DNA of 38,803 bases from Candidatus Tayloriibacteriota bacterium (GCA_028286725.1 JAQBQZ010000010.1:1-38803); one strand, 5' to 3'; counted from the first letter of the stretch, positions 17,173-27,120 are shown. Numbers and translations: made by a program. Notes: generated by a model from the letters alone, not told the origin.

Positions 17173-17835
17173 ATGGAATATATAAAATCAGAAAATTACA
17201 AAAAAGGATCAGAAGATTTGGCGAATGCTATTACTCTTGAATTAAATCATGGTAAAAAAGTTCTCTGGTTTCTTACGGGTGGATCAAGTATTCCATCTTG
17301 CATTGAAACATTAAATATTCTTAAAGCAACAAACCTTGATCTTAAAAAGATCACGGTGACTTTGACTGACGAGCGATACGGCGAAATTGGACATGCTGAT
17401 TCAAGCTGGAAAAAACTTACGGACGCAGGATTTGATTTTGAAGCCTTAAATGCAATTCGTGTCGTAACGGGTCAAAGTTTTGAACAAACTGTAAATGATT
17501 TTGAAAACAATCTCTCAAACGCTTTTAGAGATCATGAAGGAATCATTTCACAATTTGGTATTGGATCTGATCTGCATATTGCCGGGATCTTGCCGGGGAG
17601 TCTTGCGACAGATGAAACAAATCTTGTATCCGGCTATATCTCAGAACCATTCAAAAGAATAACATTGTCTTTTGCTGCAATTCGAAAGATTCAAAAAGCT
17701 TATGTTTTTATATTTGGAGAATCAAAAAAAGATGTTACTGCAGAACTCAAAGAAAGCAAAGCGTCGCTAAAAGAAAAGCCTGCCAATATCTTAAAAGAAA
17801 TTCCTGAGGTGTTTGTATATTCAGACGCAATCTAA
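17173..17835 (+). CDS. pgl: 6-phosphogluconolactonase
   Basis: LTGGSSIPSCIETLN, VTLTDERYG, GIGSDLHIAGILPGS; position after zwf-gnd. Confidence 0.85.
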   Translation: MEYIKSENYKKGSEDLANAITLELNHGKKVLWFLTGGSSIPSCIETLNILKATNLDLKKITVTLTDERYGEIGHADSSWKKLTDAGFDFEALNAIRVVTGQSFEQTVNDFENNLSNAFRDHEGIISQFGIGSDLHIAGILPGSLATDETNLVSGYISEPFKRITLSFAAIRKIQKAYVFIFGESKKDVTAELKESKASLKEKPANILKEIPEVFVYSDAI

Positions 17836-17836
17836 T

Positions 17837-18436
17837 ATGGATAAGAATATTACAACTTTTATATTTGACTGCTTTAAAGTATTTCTTACCCCACCTCTTT
17901 CGGCATGGTATGCAAAAAATATTTCAAATACAGGACATTCTGATCCTGACTTCGTGAATATTGTGAGAGAAAGTGATCTCGGTAATTTATCTGAGGATGC
18001 TTTTTTAGATTATCTTTTAAGCCATCCTTGGATCAAGTCTACGAAGCAAGAAATATTAGATGAGATCGATCAGTTTTGTATATTAGACAGACAATTGGTT
18101 GAAGTTGCACAGAAACTTAAATCAAAAGGATATAAAATTGCATTGCTTTCAAATGCAAATAATTCGATCTTTAACAGAAAGGTGTATAAGGACTATCCCG
18201 AATTCAAAGAGTTATTCGACAAAATAGTTATTTCATCAGAAGTAAAGATGTTAAAACCAGACCCTGAAATCTATCTATATACGCTTGATTTCATTGATTC
18301 AAAACCTGAAGAGGCAATCTTTGTAGACGATAATATTCATAATGTGGAAGCGGCAGAACAGTTAGGTATCAAAAGCTTTGTTTATACAGATGTTCAAAGC
18401 TTTATTCAGTATCTTGAGAATGAAAGGCTTTTGTAA
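17837..18436 (+). CDS. HAD superfamily hydrolase
   Basis: FIFDCFKVFLTP (FDxxxV), ALLSNANNS, KPDPEIYL, IFVDDNIHNVEAAEQLG. Start 17837 preferred over 17813. Confidence 0.85.
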   Translation: MDKNITTFIFDCFKVFLTPPLSAWYAKNISNTGHSDPDFVNIVRESDLGNLSEDAFLDYLLSHPWIKSTKQEILDEIDQFCILDRQLVEVAQKLKSKGYKIALLSNANNSIFNRKVYKDYPEFKELFDKIVISSEVKMLKPDPEIYLYTLDFIDSKPEEAIFVDDNIHNVEAAEQLGIKSFVYTDVQSFIQYLENERLL

Positions 18437-18518
18437 TCGGCTTAATTATTTGTTTTGTCACCAAAACTTCTAGAATACGTCTTCTATATTAGGTAATTAA
18501 TAAATATCTAATTATTAT

Positions 18519-19472
18519 ATGGAAATCAACAAAATCACCACTTTTTTAAGCGCTTTTCTTTTTGCGATGTCTACCTTTCTTACGGCGCATGCTGACAATA
18601 TTGTCGCTCCTTCGACATCATGTGTCCAAATTTCAAAGAATCTTTCTCTTGGTCTTTCAGGAAATGAGGTGACTAAATTGCAGTTGTATTTGTCACAAAC
18701 AGGCTATTTCAGTGTTGCTCCTTCGGGATACTTTGGGCAGGTAACTATGGGTGCGGTACGTAATTTTCAAAGAGATCATGGTATTACTATACTTGGATCT
18801 GTGGGACCTTTGACTCGTGCCGAGATAGCTCGAGTCTCTTGTGGCACAGTAACAGCTTTGACCCCACATATTGATTCGATAACTCCCACGAAAGGCTCAT
18901 CGGGTACTGTAGTAACAATTTTAGGAAGTGGTTTTGCAAATAGTAATATCATTAAGTTTGGTAGTGGTGGGATAAATACTTCTATGGTGACAGCAAATGG
19001 TACACAAATTACATTTACAATTCCTAAATTTATAGGAAATTATTGCGCTCCAAATATGTTTTGTTCAATGCTTGCTCGGCAAGTGTCTCCTGGAGATTAT
19101 GATGTTTCCATAAAGAATGATGATACTCCAGAGAGTAATAGTAAAATATTTACCGTTACAAGTGATACAAGTAATGGTCCGCAAATCATTGGTACTGATG
19201 CGCCAAATGGTTTGAAAGTGGGTCAGTCAGGATCGTGGACAATACACATGGCTGCTCAAGCAATAGGGACATATAATTATTCTGTTGTGTGGGGTGATGA
19301 GGTTTACAACCCTAGTGCAGCAGCTGCTACACAGTCTTCAACACAATTCCAATCAACTACATTTACTCACGCATACAGTTCTCCAGGTACGTACACTCCT
19401 CGATTTGTTGTAACAAATTCAGGGGGAGCAAGCGCGAGCGTTACTTCAACGGTAGTTGTTACAAATAATTGA
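18519..19472 (+). CDS. Secreted protein: peptidoglycan-binding domain + IPT/TIG + PKD-like
   Basis: Signal peptide; LGLSGNEVTKLQLYLSQTGYF..GYFGQVTMGAVRNFQ; ITPTKGSSGTVVTILGSGF; TFTHAYSSPGTYTPRFVVTN. Confidence 0.82.
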   Translation: MEINKITTFLSAFLFAMSTFLTAHADNIVAPSTSCVQISKNLSLGLSGNEVTKLQLYLSQTGYFSVAPSGYFGQVTMGAVRNFQRDHGITILGSVGPLTRAEIARVSCGTVTALTPHIDSITPTKGSSGTVVTILGSGFANSNIIKFGSGGINTSMVTANGTQITFTIPKFIGNYCAPNMFCSMLARQVSPGDYDVSIKNDDTPESNSKIFTVTSDTSNGPQIIGTDAPNGLKVGQSGSWTIHMAAQAIGTYNYSVVWGDEVYNPSAAAATQSSTQFQSTTFTHAYSSPGTYTPRFVVTNSGGASASVTSTVVVTNN

Positions 19473-19486
19473 ATAAGGGATTAATA

Positions 19487-19515
19487 AAAAACACGACACT
19501 TAGGTGTCGTGTTTT
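19487..19515. terminator. Bidirectional terminator
   Basis: AAAACACGACAC...GTGTCGTGTTTT. Confidence 0.8.
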
Positions 19516-20797
19516 AAATTTTCTTTATATTATCACCTGCCACAAATCCTGTGGTCCAGCAAAGCTGAAGCGAATAGCCACCAGAAGGGCGATCAATGTC
19601 TAAGACATCACCAACAAGAAAAAGGTTTGGAAAGAGTTTTGACTGCATTGTCTTGGTATCAACTTCTTTGAGATCTACACCTCCTGAAGTGATAATTGCT
19701 TTGTCAGTTCCAAGAAGTTCTAGAACCTCCATCTTCATATTTTTTGCTACTTCGATCAGTTTCATTCGTTCATCAAAGGTAACACTATTACATTTCTTAT
19801 CGATATCTATTCCTGCTTTTTCTAAGACAATTGGAGCGAGCGCACTTACAAATAATTCATCAAGAGAGTTCTTAATTTTCTTATTGTGTTCACGAGCAAA
19901 TATTTCTTGAAGCTTTTTGTTGAGCATTCCATGATCAAGAGAGGGAAGTAGATCGAGCACAATGAACACATCTCCATATGAGAGAAGTTCTCCGATGCTT
20001 TTGCTCATATTGAGGATCGTCGGACCTGTTACTCCAAAGTGGGTAAAGAGGATCTTTCCTTTCGATACTTTTTGTTTCTTTTCGAATTGAACTGTGGTGA
20101 TCTTTACTTCAGGAAGTGTAATACCTTGAAGGGCCTTAAACCAATTGTTTTCTTTATTATCTCTAATAGCAACGGGCACAAGCGAGGCTGTCGGCTCTGT
20201 GACCTTGTGTCCGATGGCTTTAAGCCATTTGAAGCCATCGCCAGTAGACCCGGTCTCTGGGCGAGATTTGCCCCCTGTTGCGAGAATAAAGTTTTTTGCA
20301 TAAATAATATTATCTTCTCGCATTTTGACTCCCGTTATTTGGCCATCTACTTTTATAAAACCTTGAACCTCGGAATCGTAAAGTATTTCGACCTTACTCT
20401 TTTTGAGTTCCTCAACAAGAACAGACCAGACCGACTCTGCTCTATTGGTCGCAGGGAATACTCTTTGGAGTGCTTCTGTTTTGGTAGGCATTTTTCGTAA
20501 GTGGAAGAATTCGAGCGCATCTTTAACAGCGAATTGTGAAAAAGGTGAGTAGAGGAAGTTTTCAGCACCTTTGAATTTGGCGAGAATTTTTTTGTTGTCG
20601 TATTCTTCATTTGTCACATTGCATCTGCCTCCGCCTGTGATGAGGAGCTTTTCACCGAGTCTAGAATTCTTTTCGAGAAGTAAAACATCAAGACCTTTTT
20701 TCTTGGCTTGTATGGCTGACATCATTCCAGCGGGTCCGCCACCGATAACGACGACATCCCAGATCTTTGATTTAGTTTTATTTTCGTTTTGATTCAT
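19514..20797 (-). CDS. NAD(P)/FAD-dependent oxidoreductase, HI0933/YhiN-like flavoprotein
   Basis: VVIGGGPAGMMSAIQAKKKG, LLITGGGRCNVTNE, ATGGKSRPETGSTGDGF, GGYSLQLCWTTGFVAG. Confidence 0.9.
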   Translation of the reverse strand: MNQNENKTKSKIWDVVVIGGGPAGMMSAIQAKKKGLDVLLLEKNSRLGEKLLITGGGRCNVTNEEYDNKKILAKFKGAENFLYSPFSQFAVKDALEFFHLRKMPTKTEALQRVFPATNRAESVWSVLVEELKKSKVEILYDSEVQGFIKVDGQITGVKMREDNIIYAKNFILATGGKSRPETGSTGDGFKWLKAIGHKVTEPTASLVPVAIRDNKENNWFKALQGITLPEVKITTVQFEKKQKVSKGKILFTHFGVTGPTILNMSKSIGELLSYGDVFIVLDLLPSLDHGMLNKKLQEIFAREHNKKIKNSLDELFVSALAPIVLEKAGIDIDKKCNSVTFDERMKLIEVAKNMKMEVLELLGTDKAIITSGGVDLKEVDTKTMQSKLFPNLFLVGDVLDIDRPSGGYSLQLCWTTGFVAGDNIKKI

Positions 20798-20838
20798 TAT
20801 ACAAATTATATTTTCACTTTAGGTTATAAAAAACTTTG

Positions 20839-20867
20839 CCGCACCTGACTTGGCTGTTCAGGTGCGG
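20839..20867 (-). terminator. Terminator for the 20896-21183 minus transcript
   Basis: CCGCACCTGA...TCAGGTGCGG; on the minus strand followed by CAAAGTTTTTT. Confidence 0.65.
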
Positions 20868-20895
20868 AGAGAAGGTTGAGATTGATTGTTGTGGT

Positions 20896-21183
20896 TTACA
20901 CAAACATCCACTCATGGCAATAAAGTTGACCGTTAACCATAATCTTTGTTGTAACCGGTTCTTTAAACACAGCTAATTGTCCAAGATGTCTGGCGAGCAT
21001 TTTTTTGTAATAATCGGAGGTCGCCTGGAGACTAGTGCTTGCCCATGTTCTATAGGGGTCGCCGGTGCCTACGGCTACAGGTGTTCCTGTAAGCGTTACT
21101 CCGAAGTATCCAATTTCAATCATTGTTGATGGTTGTATTGTGACTTGTATGAGGAGGGCTGCTGTGAGTTCGTGAATGTTCAT
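20896..21183 (-). CDS. Small hypothetical protein
   Basis: 95-aa ORF with its own downstream minus-strand terminator and an upstream hairpin. Confidence 0.45.
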   Translation of the reverse strand: MNIHELTAALLIQVTIQPSTMIEIGYFGVTLTGTPVAVGTGDPYRTWASTSLQATSDYYKKMLARHLGQLAVFKEPVTTKIMVNGQLYCHEWMFV

Positions 21184-21195
21184 GTTTTTAGGATT

Positions 21196-21239
21196 GGTTG
21201 TGAAGTTTAGAGTATGTAAACACGCTAAACTTCACAACC
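21196..21239. repeat. Perfect 15-bp inverted repeat upstream of the 95-aa ORF
   Basis: GGTTGTGAAGTTTAG (21196-21210)/CTAAACTTCACAACC (21225-21239). Confidence 0.8.
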
Positions 21240-21349
21240 AAAATCAATCTTTTAAAGAGCTTTCGTGGCTGAATAATGTCACAAATTATGTTGAAAGTCA
21301 ATCATAATCCTTGACAAAATAATTAGATAATATATACTGTATTTTAAGT

Positions 21350-21523
21350 GAATCTCATCTAAATCATTCAATCGAATGCAACTTTGGGAGTCATTTCCAA
21401 AGCATTCGAACGCTTGGTGACCCAAATTAAATTATAGCTAGGGTCTAAATAAAGCAAAAGCTGTGAATTAAATTCACATTTTAATATTTTTGCTTTTCTA
21501 ATCAGGGATTAATATCCCTTATA
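21350..21523 (+). promoter_or_regulatory. Structured 5' leader of the DEAD-box helicase
   Basis: TCGAATGC(AAC)TTTGG-loop-CCAAAGCATTCGA, AGCAAAAG/CTTTTGCT flanks, GTGAATTAAATTCAC, AGGGATTAATATCCCT. Confidence 0.6.
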
Positions 21524-21529
21524 TTGTTT

Positions 21530-22894
21530 ATGTATAACAAAACAGGAGGAGCTCCAAGAGGAGCAGGTGCTAGAGGATTTGGACAAAGAAGTCCAAGTCC
21601 TCGTGCCGGTGGATTTACAAGTCAGAGAGCGCCAGCATCTGGAGGATTTGCTCCAAGATCAGGTGGTTTTAGTGGAGGTTCAAGTGAAAATCGAAGCGAC
21701 GGAAGTCGTGGCGCTTATGGACGACCTCAAAGCGGAGGATTCCGTGGCGGAAGTCGTGGCGGAGGACGAGGAGGATTCCGATCAAAAGGACCTCGAATCG
21801 ACATCTCACGATTCATCAACAAAGCTGTTGTGACTGAAGTACAAGAAGTCTTCAAGCCAGAGCATCTCTTTGCTGATTTCAATATTGAAGAAAAACTAAA
21901 AGCGAATGTTCTCAAAAAAGGGTACACAACTCCAACTCCTATTCAGGATAAGGCTATTCCTTATGTACTCAAAGGTCAGGATGTTGTCGGTATTGCAAAC
22001 ACAGGAACAGGTAAGACTGCTGCGTTCCTTATTCCACTCATTAACAAAGTGATCATGGATCCAAAGCAGAATTGTCTCATTATGGTTCCTACTCGAGAGC
22101 TTGCGATCCAGATCGATCAAGAACTCAAAGAGCTTACACCAGGAATGAAGATCTATTCTGTCTGTGCTGTTGGTGGTGCGCCGATCAGCATGCAAATGCG
22201 AGATCTCCGATATCACAACAACTTTATCATCGGAACTCCAGGACGACTCAAAGACCTTGAGCGAAGACGAAGTATCAACTTCGGAGAATTCGCAACAGTT
22301 GTTCTCGACGAAGCTGACCGAATGCTTGATATGGGATTCATTGCAGATATGAAATATGTGATGGGACTTATGCCAGCTGAAAGACATACACTCTTTTTCT
22401 CTGCGACAATGTCACGAGATATTGAAGTTTTGATCAAGGATTTCTTGAAGAATCCGATCAGTATCTCTGTAAAGACTGGAGACACATCAAAATCAGTTGA
22501 TCAGGATGTTGTTCGAGTAGAACGAGATCAGAACAAGCTTGAGGTATTGCATGATCTTTTGAACGGCAAGGATTTTTCAAAGGTGCTTATCTTTGGACGA
22601 ACAAAGCATGGAGTTGAAAAACTCATGGATACTCTTATTCAAAAAGGATTTAAGGCTGAGTCTATTCACGGTGATAAGAATCACGGAAGACGACAGCGAG
22701 CTCTTAAAGCATTCAAGGATAGCAGTGTTCAGATCTTGGTTGCGACTGATGTTGCAGCAAGAGGGCTTGATATTCCAAATGTGACCCACGTGATCAATTT
22801 TGATCTCCCGGAAACTTACGAAGACTATGTTCACCGAATAGGACGAACAGGACGAGGAGGTGCGAAAGGAAAGGCGCTTACATTCATAGACTAA
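21530..22894 (+). CDS. DEAD-box RNA helicase with N-terminal RGG/GGF-rich disordered region
   Basis: ANTGTGKTAAFLIPL, PTRELAIQ, VLDEADRMLDMGF, FSATMS, ATDVAARGLDIPNV, HRIGRTGRGG; N-terminal ~90 aa rich in GGF, RGG and SGG. ATG at 21524 is an alternative. Confidence 0.95.
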   Translation: MYNKTGGAPRGAGARGFGQRSPSPRAGGFTSQRAPASGGFAPRSGGFSGGSSENRSDGSRGAYGRPQSGGFRGGSRGGGRGGFRSKGPRIDISRFINKAVVTEVQEVFKPEHLFADFNIEEKLKANVLKKGYTTPTPIQDKAIPYVLKGQDVVGIANTGTGKTAAFLIPLINKVIMDPKQNCLIMVPTRELAIQIDQELKELTPGMKIYSVCAVGGAPISMQMRDLRYHNNFIIGTPGRLKDLERRRSINFGEFATVVLDEADRMLDMGFIADMKYVMGLMPAERHTLFFSATMSRDIEVLIKDFLKNPISISVKTGDTSKSVDQDVVRVERDQNKLEVLHDLLNGKDFSKVLIFGRTKHGVEKLMDTLIQKGFKAESIHGDKNHGRRQRALKAFKDSSVQILVATDVAARGLDIPNVTHVINFDLPETYEDYVHRIGRTGRGGAKGKALTFID

Positions 22895-22903
22895 AGCAAA
22901 AAA

Positions 22904-22944
22904 AATAAAAAGCACCGCAGCTACGCTGCGGTGCTTTTTATTTT
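22904..22944. terminator. Terminator downstream of the helicase
   Basis: AATAAAAAGCACCGCAGC-TAC-GCTGCGGTGCTTTTTATT. Confidence 0.85.
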
Positions 22945-23248
22945 ATGCAGGTATGCAACCAATTACCATAACCAGAGCAAATAATCCTATTTCTCCGATT
23001 TTTAAGGTCTTATGAAGGATTATTTTAAGGTGATATTTTACGTTATTCATATAAATTTAAATTAAGTCTAATAAAGGAGTTTATAGATAAAACAGAGCCT
23101 CCTTAACTGTACTTACATGATAGGAGACGGAAGGTGGATAACTTTCTTTACAAATACTCCTCGATTTATATAATAAACATCCCCAATTGGGTTCAAATGT
23201 TGTATTGTGATTTTATGTCATAAATATTACTCCTAATCGTCAACAACC

Positions 23249-23770
23249 ATGGAAGAACAAAAGAACAACTTTATAAAAGCCTACGAAGAAAATGCCGACG
23301 CCCTCTTTCGACACTGTCTTTTTAATATTAGAGACAGGGAAGTTGCTAAAGACGTGTTACAAGACACTTTCACAAAGACTTGGAATTATGTTGTAGGAGG
23401 AGGCCAGATTTTGAATCTAAAGGCGTTCTTCTATCAAACTATGAAGAATTTGATAATCGATTATTATCGTAAGAAAAAGTCAGTATCACTTGATGCTCTA
23501 AGCGAAGACGAGAATTTTGATCCTCCAGCTCCTGTCGAAGTTTCTATAGAAGAGCATTCAGAGAGCCTCCTTGCTTTCCGGCTCCTCGATAAGATCCCGG
23601 AAGAATTTAAAAGTGTTATAGTAATGAGGTGTGTTCAGGAATTAAGTTTCAGAGAAATATCAGAGCTCACTGGCGAACCTGAAAATACGGTAGCGGTGAG
23701 ATATCACAGAGCAATTAAAAAAATAAAAAAACTTTTTAATCATGACGAGCCGGTTCAAGAATATAATTAA
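23249..23770 (+). CDS. Sigma-70 family (ECF-like) RNA polymerase sigma factor
   Basis: Region 2 ADALFRHCLFNIRDREVAKDVLQDTFTKTW; region 4 VIVMRCVQELSFREISELTGEPENTVAVRYHRAIKKI. Confidence 0.92.
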   Translation: MEEQKNNFIKAYEENADALFRHCLFNIRDREVAKDVLQDTFTKTWNYVVGGGQILNLKAFFYQTMKNLIIDYYRKKKSVSLDALSEDENFDPPAPVEVSIEEHSESLLAFRLLDKIPEEFKSVIVMRCVQELSFREISELTGEPENTVAVRYHRAIKKIKKLFNHDEPVQEYN

Positions 23771-24764
23771 ACAAGCAAAAGATGTTTCTCTTTCTAGTAA
23801 AGAGAATGATAGTATAAAAGCTTCTCTTTTGGAGCATATGGAAAGCCACCCCCTCATAGAAGGGAGTGGTGGTTTCAATATGCACAAACGAATCTCGTAT
23901 AGTGAATGGGTGGGTAATTATTTTTCCAATAAAAAATTTATGGTGCCGTCGGCACTATTACTTTTGCTCGTGCTTACAGGTGGAATCAGTTTTGCTTCTA
24001 GCGGGGCTTTACCTGGAAGCCTTTTATATCCAGTCAAGATTCTAAATGAAAAAGTTAGTTTGGCTTTTGCGACAGATCAAAAAGAAAAGGTTCAAATGTT
24101 GACTACAAATGCCAATACTCGACTAGAAGAGGCTGAAGAATTGTATACACAAGGAAAGCTCGACCAAAAGACAGAAACCAATCTTGCGCAGTCGTTTGAG
24201 GAAGATTCTGTGCAGGCTAACGTCTCACTTGAACATATGAAAAAAGATGATAAGGGTTCAAGCGATGAAGAAGCTTCAAGATTCAGAATTGATCTCGGAA
24301 AACATCGAAAGATCATTGGTGACCTTCGTCTCGACAATAAACAAACATCTTCTTCAACTTTACCAGAAGCAATAGATAAAGTAATCGCTCGATTCGATCA
24401 GCTTTTCAATCCACTAGCGGACTCTCATGATAACGATGTCAAAAAAGATATCAAGAGACCTGTGTTGAGACAAGTGTTCGCGAGACCAAAAGAGGCTGCT
24501 TCAGAGAATAAAGGGACAAGTACAATAGAATTGAGTGTTGCTTCTACGAGCCCAACTTCCACATCGTCTACGGTTGATACTGACGGTTCGCTAAATTTCT
24601 GGACCCAATATAAAGGCGATCCAGTACTTAAGAAAGCAGATGCTGCTCAAACAAATTCAAATACAAATACAGGATCAAATCATCAAAATAGTATCAATAT
24701 TCCGGGCGTTCATGTAGAGACAAATACTGGTATTAAGATCAGTGTTCCTAAGATACATCTATAA
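23742..24764 (+). CDS. Membrane protein with DUF5667-like domain; candidate anti-sigma partner
   Basis: Overlaps the sigma gene by 29 nt; one TM (VPSALLLLLVLTGGISFAS) then ALPGSLLYPVKILNEKVSLAFA; Ser/Thr-rich C-terminus. Confidence 0.75.
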   Translation: MTSRFKNIIKQAKDVSLSSKENDSIKASLLEHMESHPLIEGSGGFNMHKRISYSEWVGNYFSNKKFMVPSALLLLLVLTGGISFASSGALPGSLLYPVKILNEKVSLAFATDQKEKVQMLTTNANTRLEEAEELYTQGKLDQKTETNLAQSFEEDSVQANVSLEHMKKDDKGSSDEEASRFRIDLGKHRKIIGDLRLDNKQTSSSTLPEAIDKVIARFDQLFNPLADSHDNDVKKDIKRPVLRQVFARPKEAASENKGTSTIELSVASTSPTSTSSTVDTDGSLNFWTQYKGDPVLKKADAAQTNSNTNTGSNHQNSINIPGVHVETNTGIKISVPKIHL

Positions 24765-24805
24765 AATAAAAAGAGCCGCACCCAAAGGGTGCGGCTCTTT
24801 TTATT
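24765..24805. terminator. Bidirectional terminator
   Basis: AATAAAAAGAGCCGCACCC-AAA-GGGTGCGGCTCTTTTTATT. Confidence 0.88.
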
Positions 24806-26459
24806 AATTCTTTTTCTTAATGTATTTCTTTATATCTTCAAATGTTCCACCTACTTTCTTTCCAGGATTGAATATGTTTTGAGGGTCAAAAATTTGTTTG
24901 GTCTTTTCAAAGACTTCTACCATTTTTTCTCCATACATCTGCTTTAAATACGGTGTTCGAATGATTCCATCATTGTGTTCTGCGGTGATCGATCCATGAT
25001 ATTCATGCACGAGATCATATACCTTTTTAGAAAGCTCGAGGATCGTGTCAGAAGAGAAAGGGGAGTCGAGATCCATAAGCGGAATGATATGGAAGTTGCC
25101 GTTACCTGCATGTCCTGCGATTGTATAGGTGAGTTTGTACGCATCAATCAGCGCTTTGACCTTCGGAAGGAACTCTGGAAGATATTCTGGTTTTACGATG
25201 ATGTCGTCGATGAATGGTGCGGTTCTTTGGTTATGTACATGCTTTCGGAGCATATTAAAACTTTCACGACGGATTCTCCAGTATTTATCTGCTTCACCTT
25301 CATCTTTTGCAATATGCATTTTATAGCCAAAATGTCTTATTTTTTCTTGTATTGTGATGAGCCTGTCTTTGACATCTTTCTGATCTTGACCTGTGACTTC
25401 AACAAGAAGGATAAGTTTCGGTACGCCTCTTGTGATTATCATCATCGCCTCAGGAATAAATTTAAATCCAAGCTTTATTGCTCCCCAAAATCCAAGAGAT
25501 TTGAAGAAATCAAAGAAGAACTTTACTGCTAATTCCATACTGTAGTCATCGTATGTTTCGAGGCTATCTGGCTTGAAAGGGAGTATCTCGTTTACGATGT
25601 TGCTGAGCTGTGTAATATCCGGCATAAATACCGCAAGAAGGTTTGCATATGGCTCAACTGGAACAAGCTTCCAAGTAATCTCCGTCACGATCCCAAGTGT
25701 TCCTTGGCTTCCACAAATAAGCTGACAGAGATCAAATCCTTCGTGGTCATCAACAACGTTCCAGAGATAATATCCGGCTGAGTTTTTAGAAACAGCAGGT
25801 TTTGCTTCGAAGATCTCTTTTCTATGTTCGAGTATAAGATCGTAAAGCTGTTTGTACATTCGGCCTTCAAAGGAATTTTCAACTGTCTTTTGCATAAGTT
25901 CGATATGCGTAAGCGGCTTTATCTCGTATTCATTACCATCGATGAAAACCACTTTGAGTTTTTCGATAAAATTTTCCACCTTTCCGTATTTGATCGCTTT
26001 TTCTCCACCTGAGTTGTTGGCTATCATTCCTCCAACTGCGCAGATCTCTTTTGAGGCGGTATATGCGGGCATAATTCGTCCCTTGGCGAGAGTCGCTTTC
26101 TCCATGTCGCGGTAGAAACACCCAGGTTCTACTATTGCACGTACAAGATCCACGGCAATGATCCGATTCATGTATTTTGTAAAATCGAGAATGATCGAAT
26201 TGTTGATCGAGCCGCCTGACATATCTGTTCCTGCACTTCGAGCAGTGATAGAAAGAGTTGGATCAGTCTCTTTATGTTCGTTTACATATTTGATAATTGC
26301 TTTCACATCCTCGGTATCTTTTGGAAAGATCACAAGAGTTGGTCTTATTTCAAAAAGACTTGCATCGTTTGATCGAGCTTGAAGCATCTCATCAGTTTGA
26401 TCCACATCGCCTTTAATAATTGATTTTATTTCGTCTATTTGTGTTTGATTCATTCCCAA
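24804..26459 (-). CDS. FAD-linked oxidase (GlcD / D-lactate dehydrogenase-like)
   Basis: SITARSAGTDMSGGSINNSIILDFTKYMN, GGMIANNSGGEKAIKYG, GSQGTLGIVTEI, HAGNGNFHIIPLMD, EHNDGIIRTPYL. Confidence 0.9.
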   Translation of the reverse strand: MGMNQTQIDEIKSIIKGDVDQTDEMLQARSNDASLFEIRPTLVIFPKDTEDVKAIIKYVNEHKETDPTLSITARSAGTDMSGGSINNSIILDFTKYMNRIIAVDLVRAIVEPGCFYRDMEKATLAKGRIMPAYTASKEICAVGGMIANNSGGEKAIKYGKVENFIEKLKVVFIDGNEYEIKPLTHIELMQKTVENSFEGRMYKQLYDLILEHRKEIFEAKPAVSKNSAGYYLWNVVDDHEGFDLCQLICGSQGTLGIVTEITWKLVPVEPYANLLAVFMPDITQLSNIVNEILPFKPDSLETYDDYSMELAVKFFFDFFKSLGFWGAIKLGFKFIPEAMMIITRGVPKLILLVEVTGQDQKDVKDRLITIQEKIRHFGYKMHIAKDEGEADKYWRIRRESFNMLRKHVHNQRTAPFIDDIIVKPEYLPEFLPKVKALIDAYKLTYTIAGHAGNGNFHIIPLMDLDSPFSSDTILELSKKVYDLVHEYHGSITAEHNDGIIRTPYLKQMYGEKMVEVFEKTKQIFDPQNIFNPGKKVGGTFEDIKKYIKKKN

Positions 26460-26509
26460 ATTATATACTACGATGACAGTTTATTAAAATTTGGTATCAT
26501 ATCTCTTAT

Positions 26510-27118
26510 ATGTCACCTCGACTAAAGTATATTTTAATATTTATCTGCGGAGTACTTGTTATTTTGGCTGCAACTTTTGTTATCTCAAAGAAATATGTTG
26601 AACCAAAGGCGGTGGATGTGACAGATGCTGCATCCACGCCTACTGCAGAAAACAATATGGAAAGGGTAGTGGTCTCTCGGGTGGTTGATGGAGATACTTT
26701 GAAGATCAAGACAGGAGGCACGGAAGACACGGTTCGTTTGATCGGGATCAATACTCCAGAGTCAGTTGATCCACGGACAACGGTAGAATGTTTTGGAAAA
26801 GAAGCCTCAACAAGAATGAAAGAGATCGCGGAAGGCAAAGAAGTCCTCGTGGTCAAAGATCCAACCCAGGGTGAACGAGATAAATATCATAGACTCCTTG
26901 CATATGTATATCTCACTGATGGAATACTCCTTAATCAGAAAATGATTGAGGACGGATACGCATTCGAATACACCTATAATATTCCATATGAATTTCAGAC
27001 AGAGTTTAAGGGTGCAGAAAAAGATGCACGAGAAAAAGGCTTGGGACTCTGGGATAAATCAAAGTGTGATTACACTTCCGACCCAAAGAAATCCTCAACT
27101 AAATCAAGTTCAAAATAA
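26510..27118 (+). CDS. Thermonuclease (SNase) family protein, membrane-anchored or secreted
   Basis: VVDGDTLKIKTGGTEDTVRLIGINTPES; YHRLLAYVYL; DAREKGLGLWDKS; N-terminal hydrophobic helix. Confidence 0.92.
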   Translation: MSPRLKYILIFICGVLVILAATFVISKKYVEPKAVDVTDAASTPTAENNMERVVVSRVVDGDTLKIKTGGTEDTVRLIGINTPESVDPRTTVECFGKEASTRMKEIAEGKEVLVVKDPTQGERDKYHRLLAYVYLTDGILLNQKMIEDGYAFEYTYNIPYEFQTEFKGAEKDAREKGLGLWDKSKCDYTSDPKKSSTKSSSK

Positions 27119-27120
27119 TT

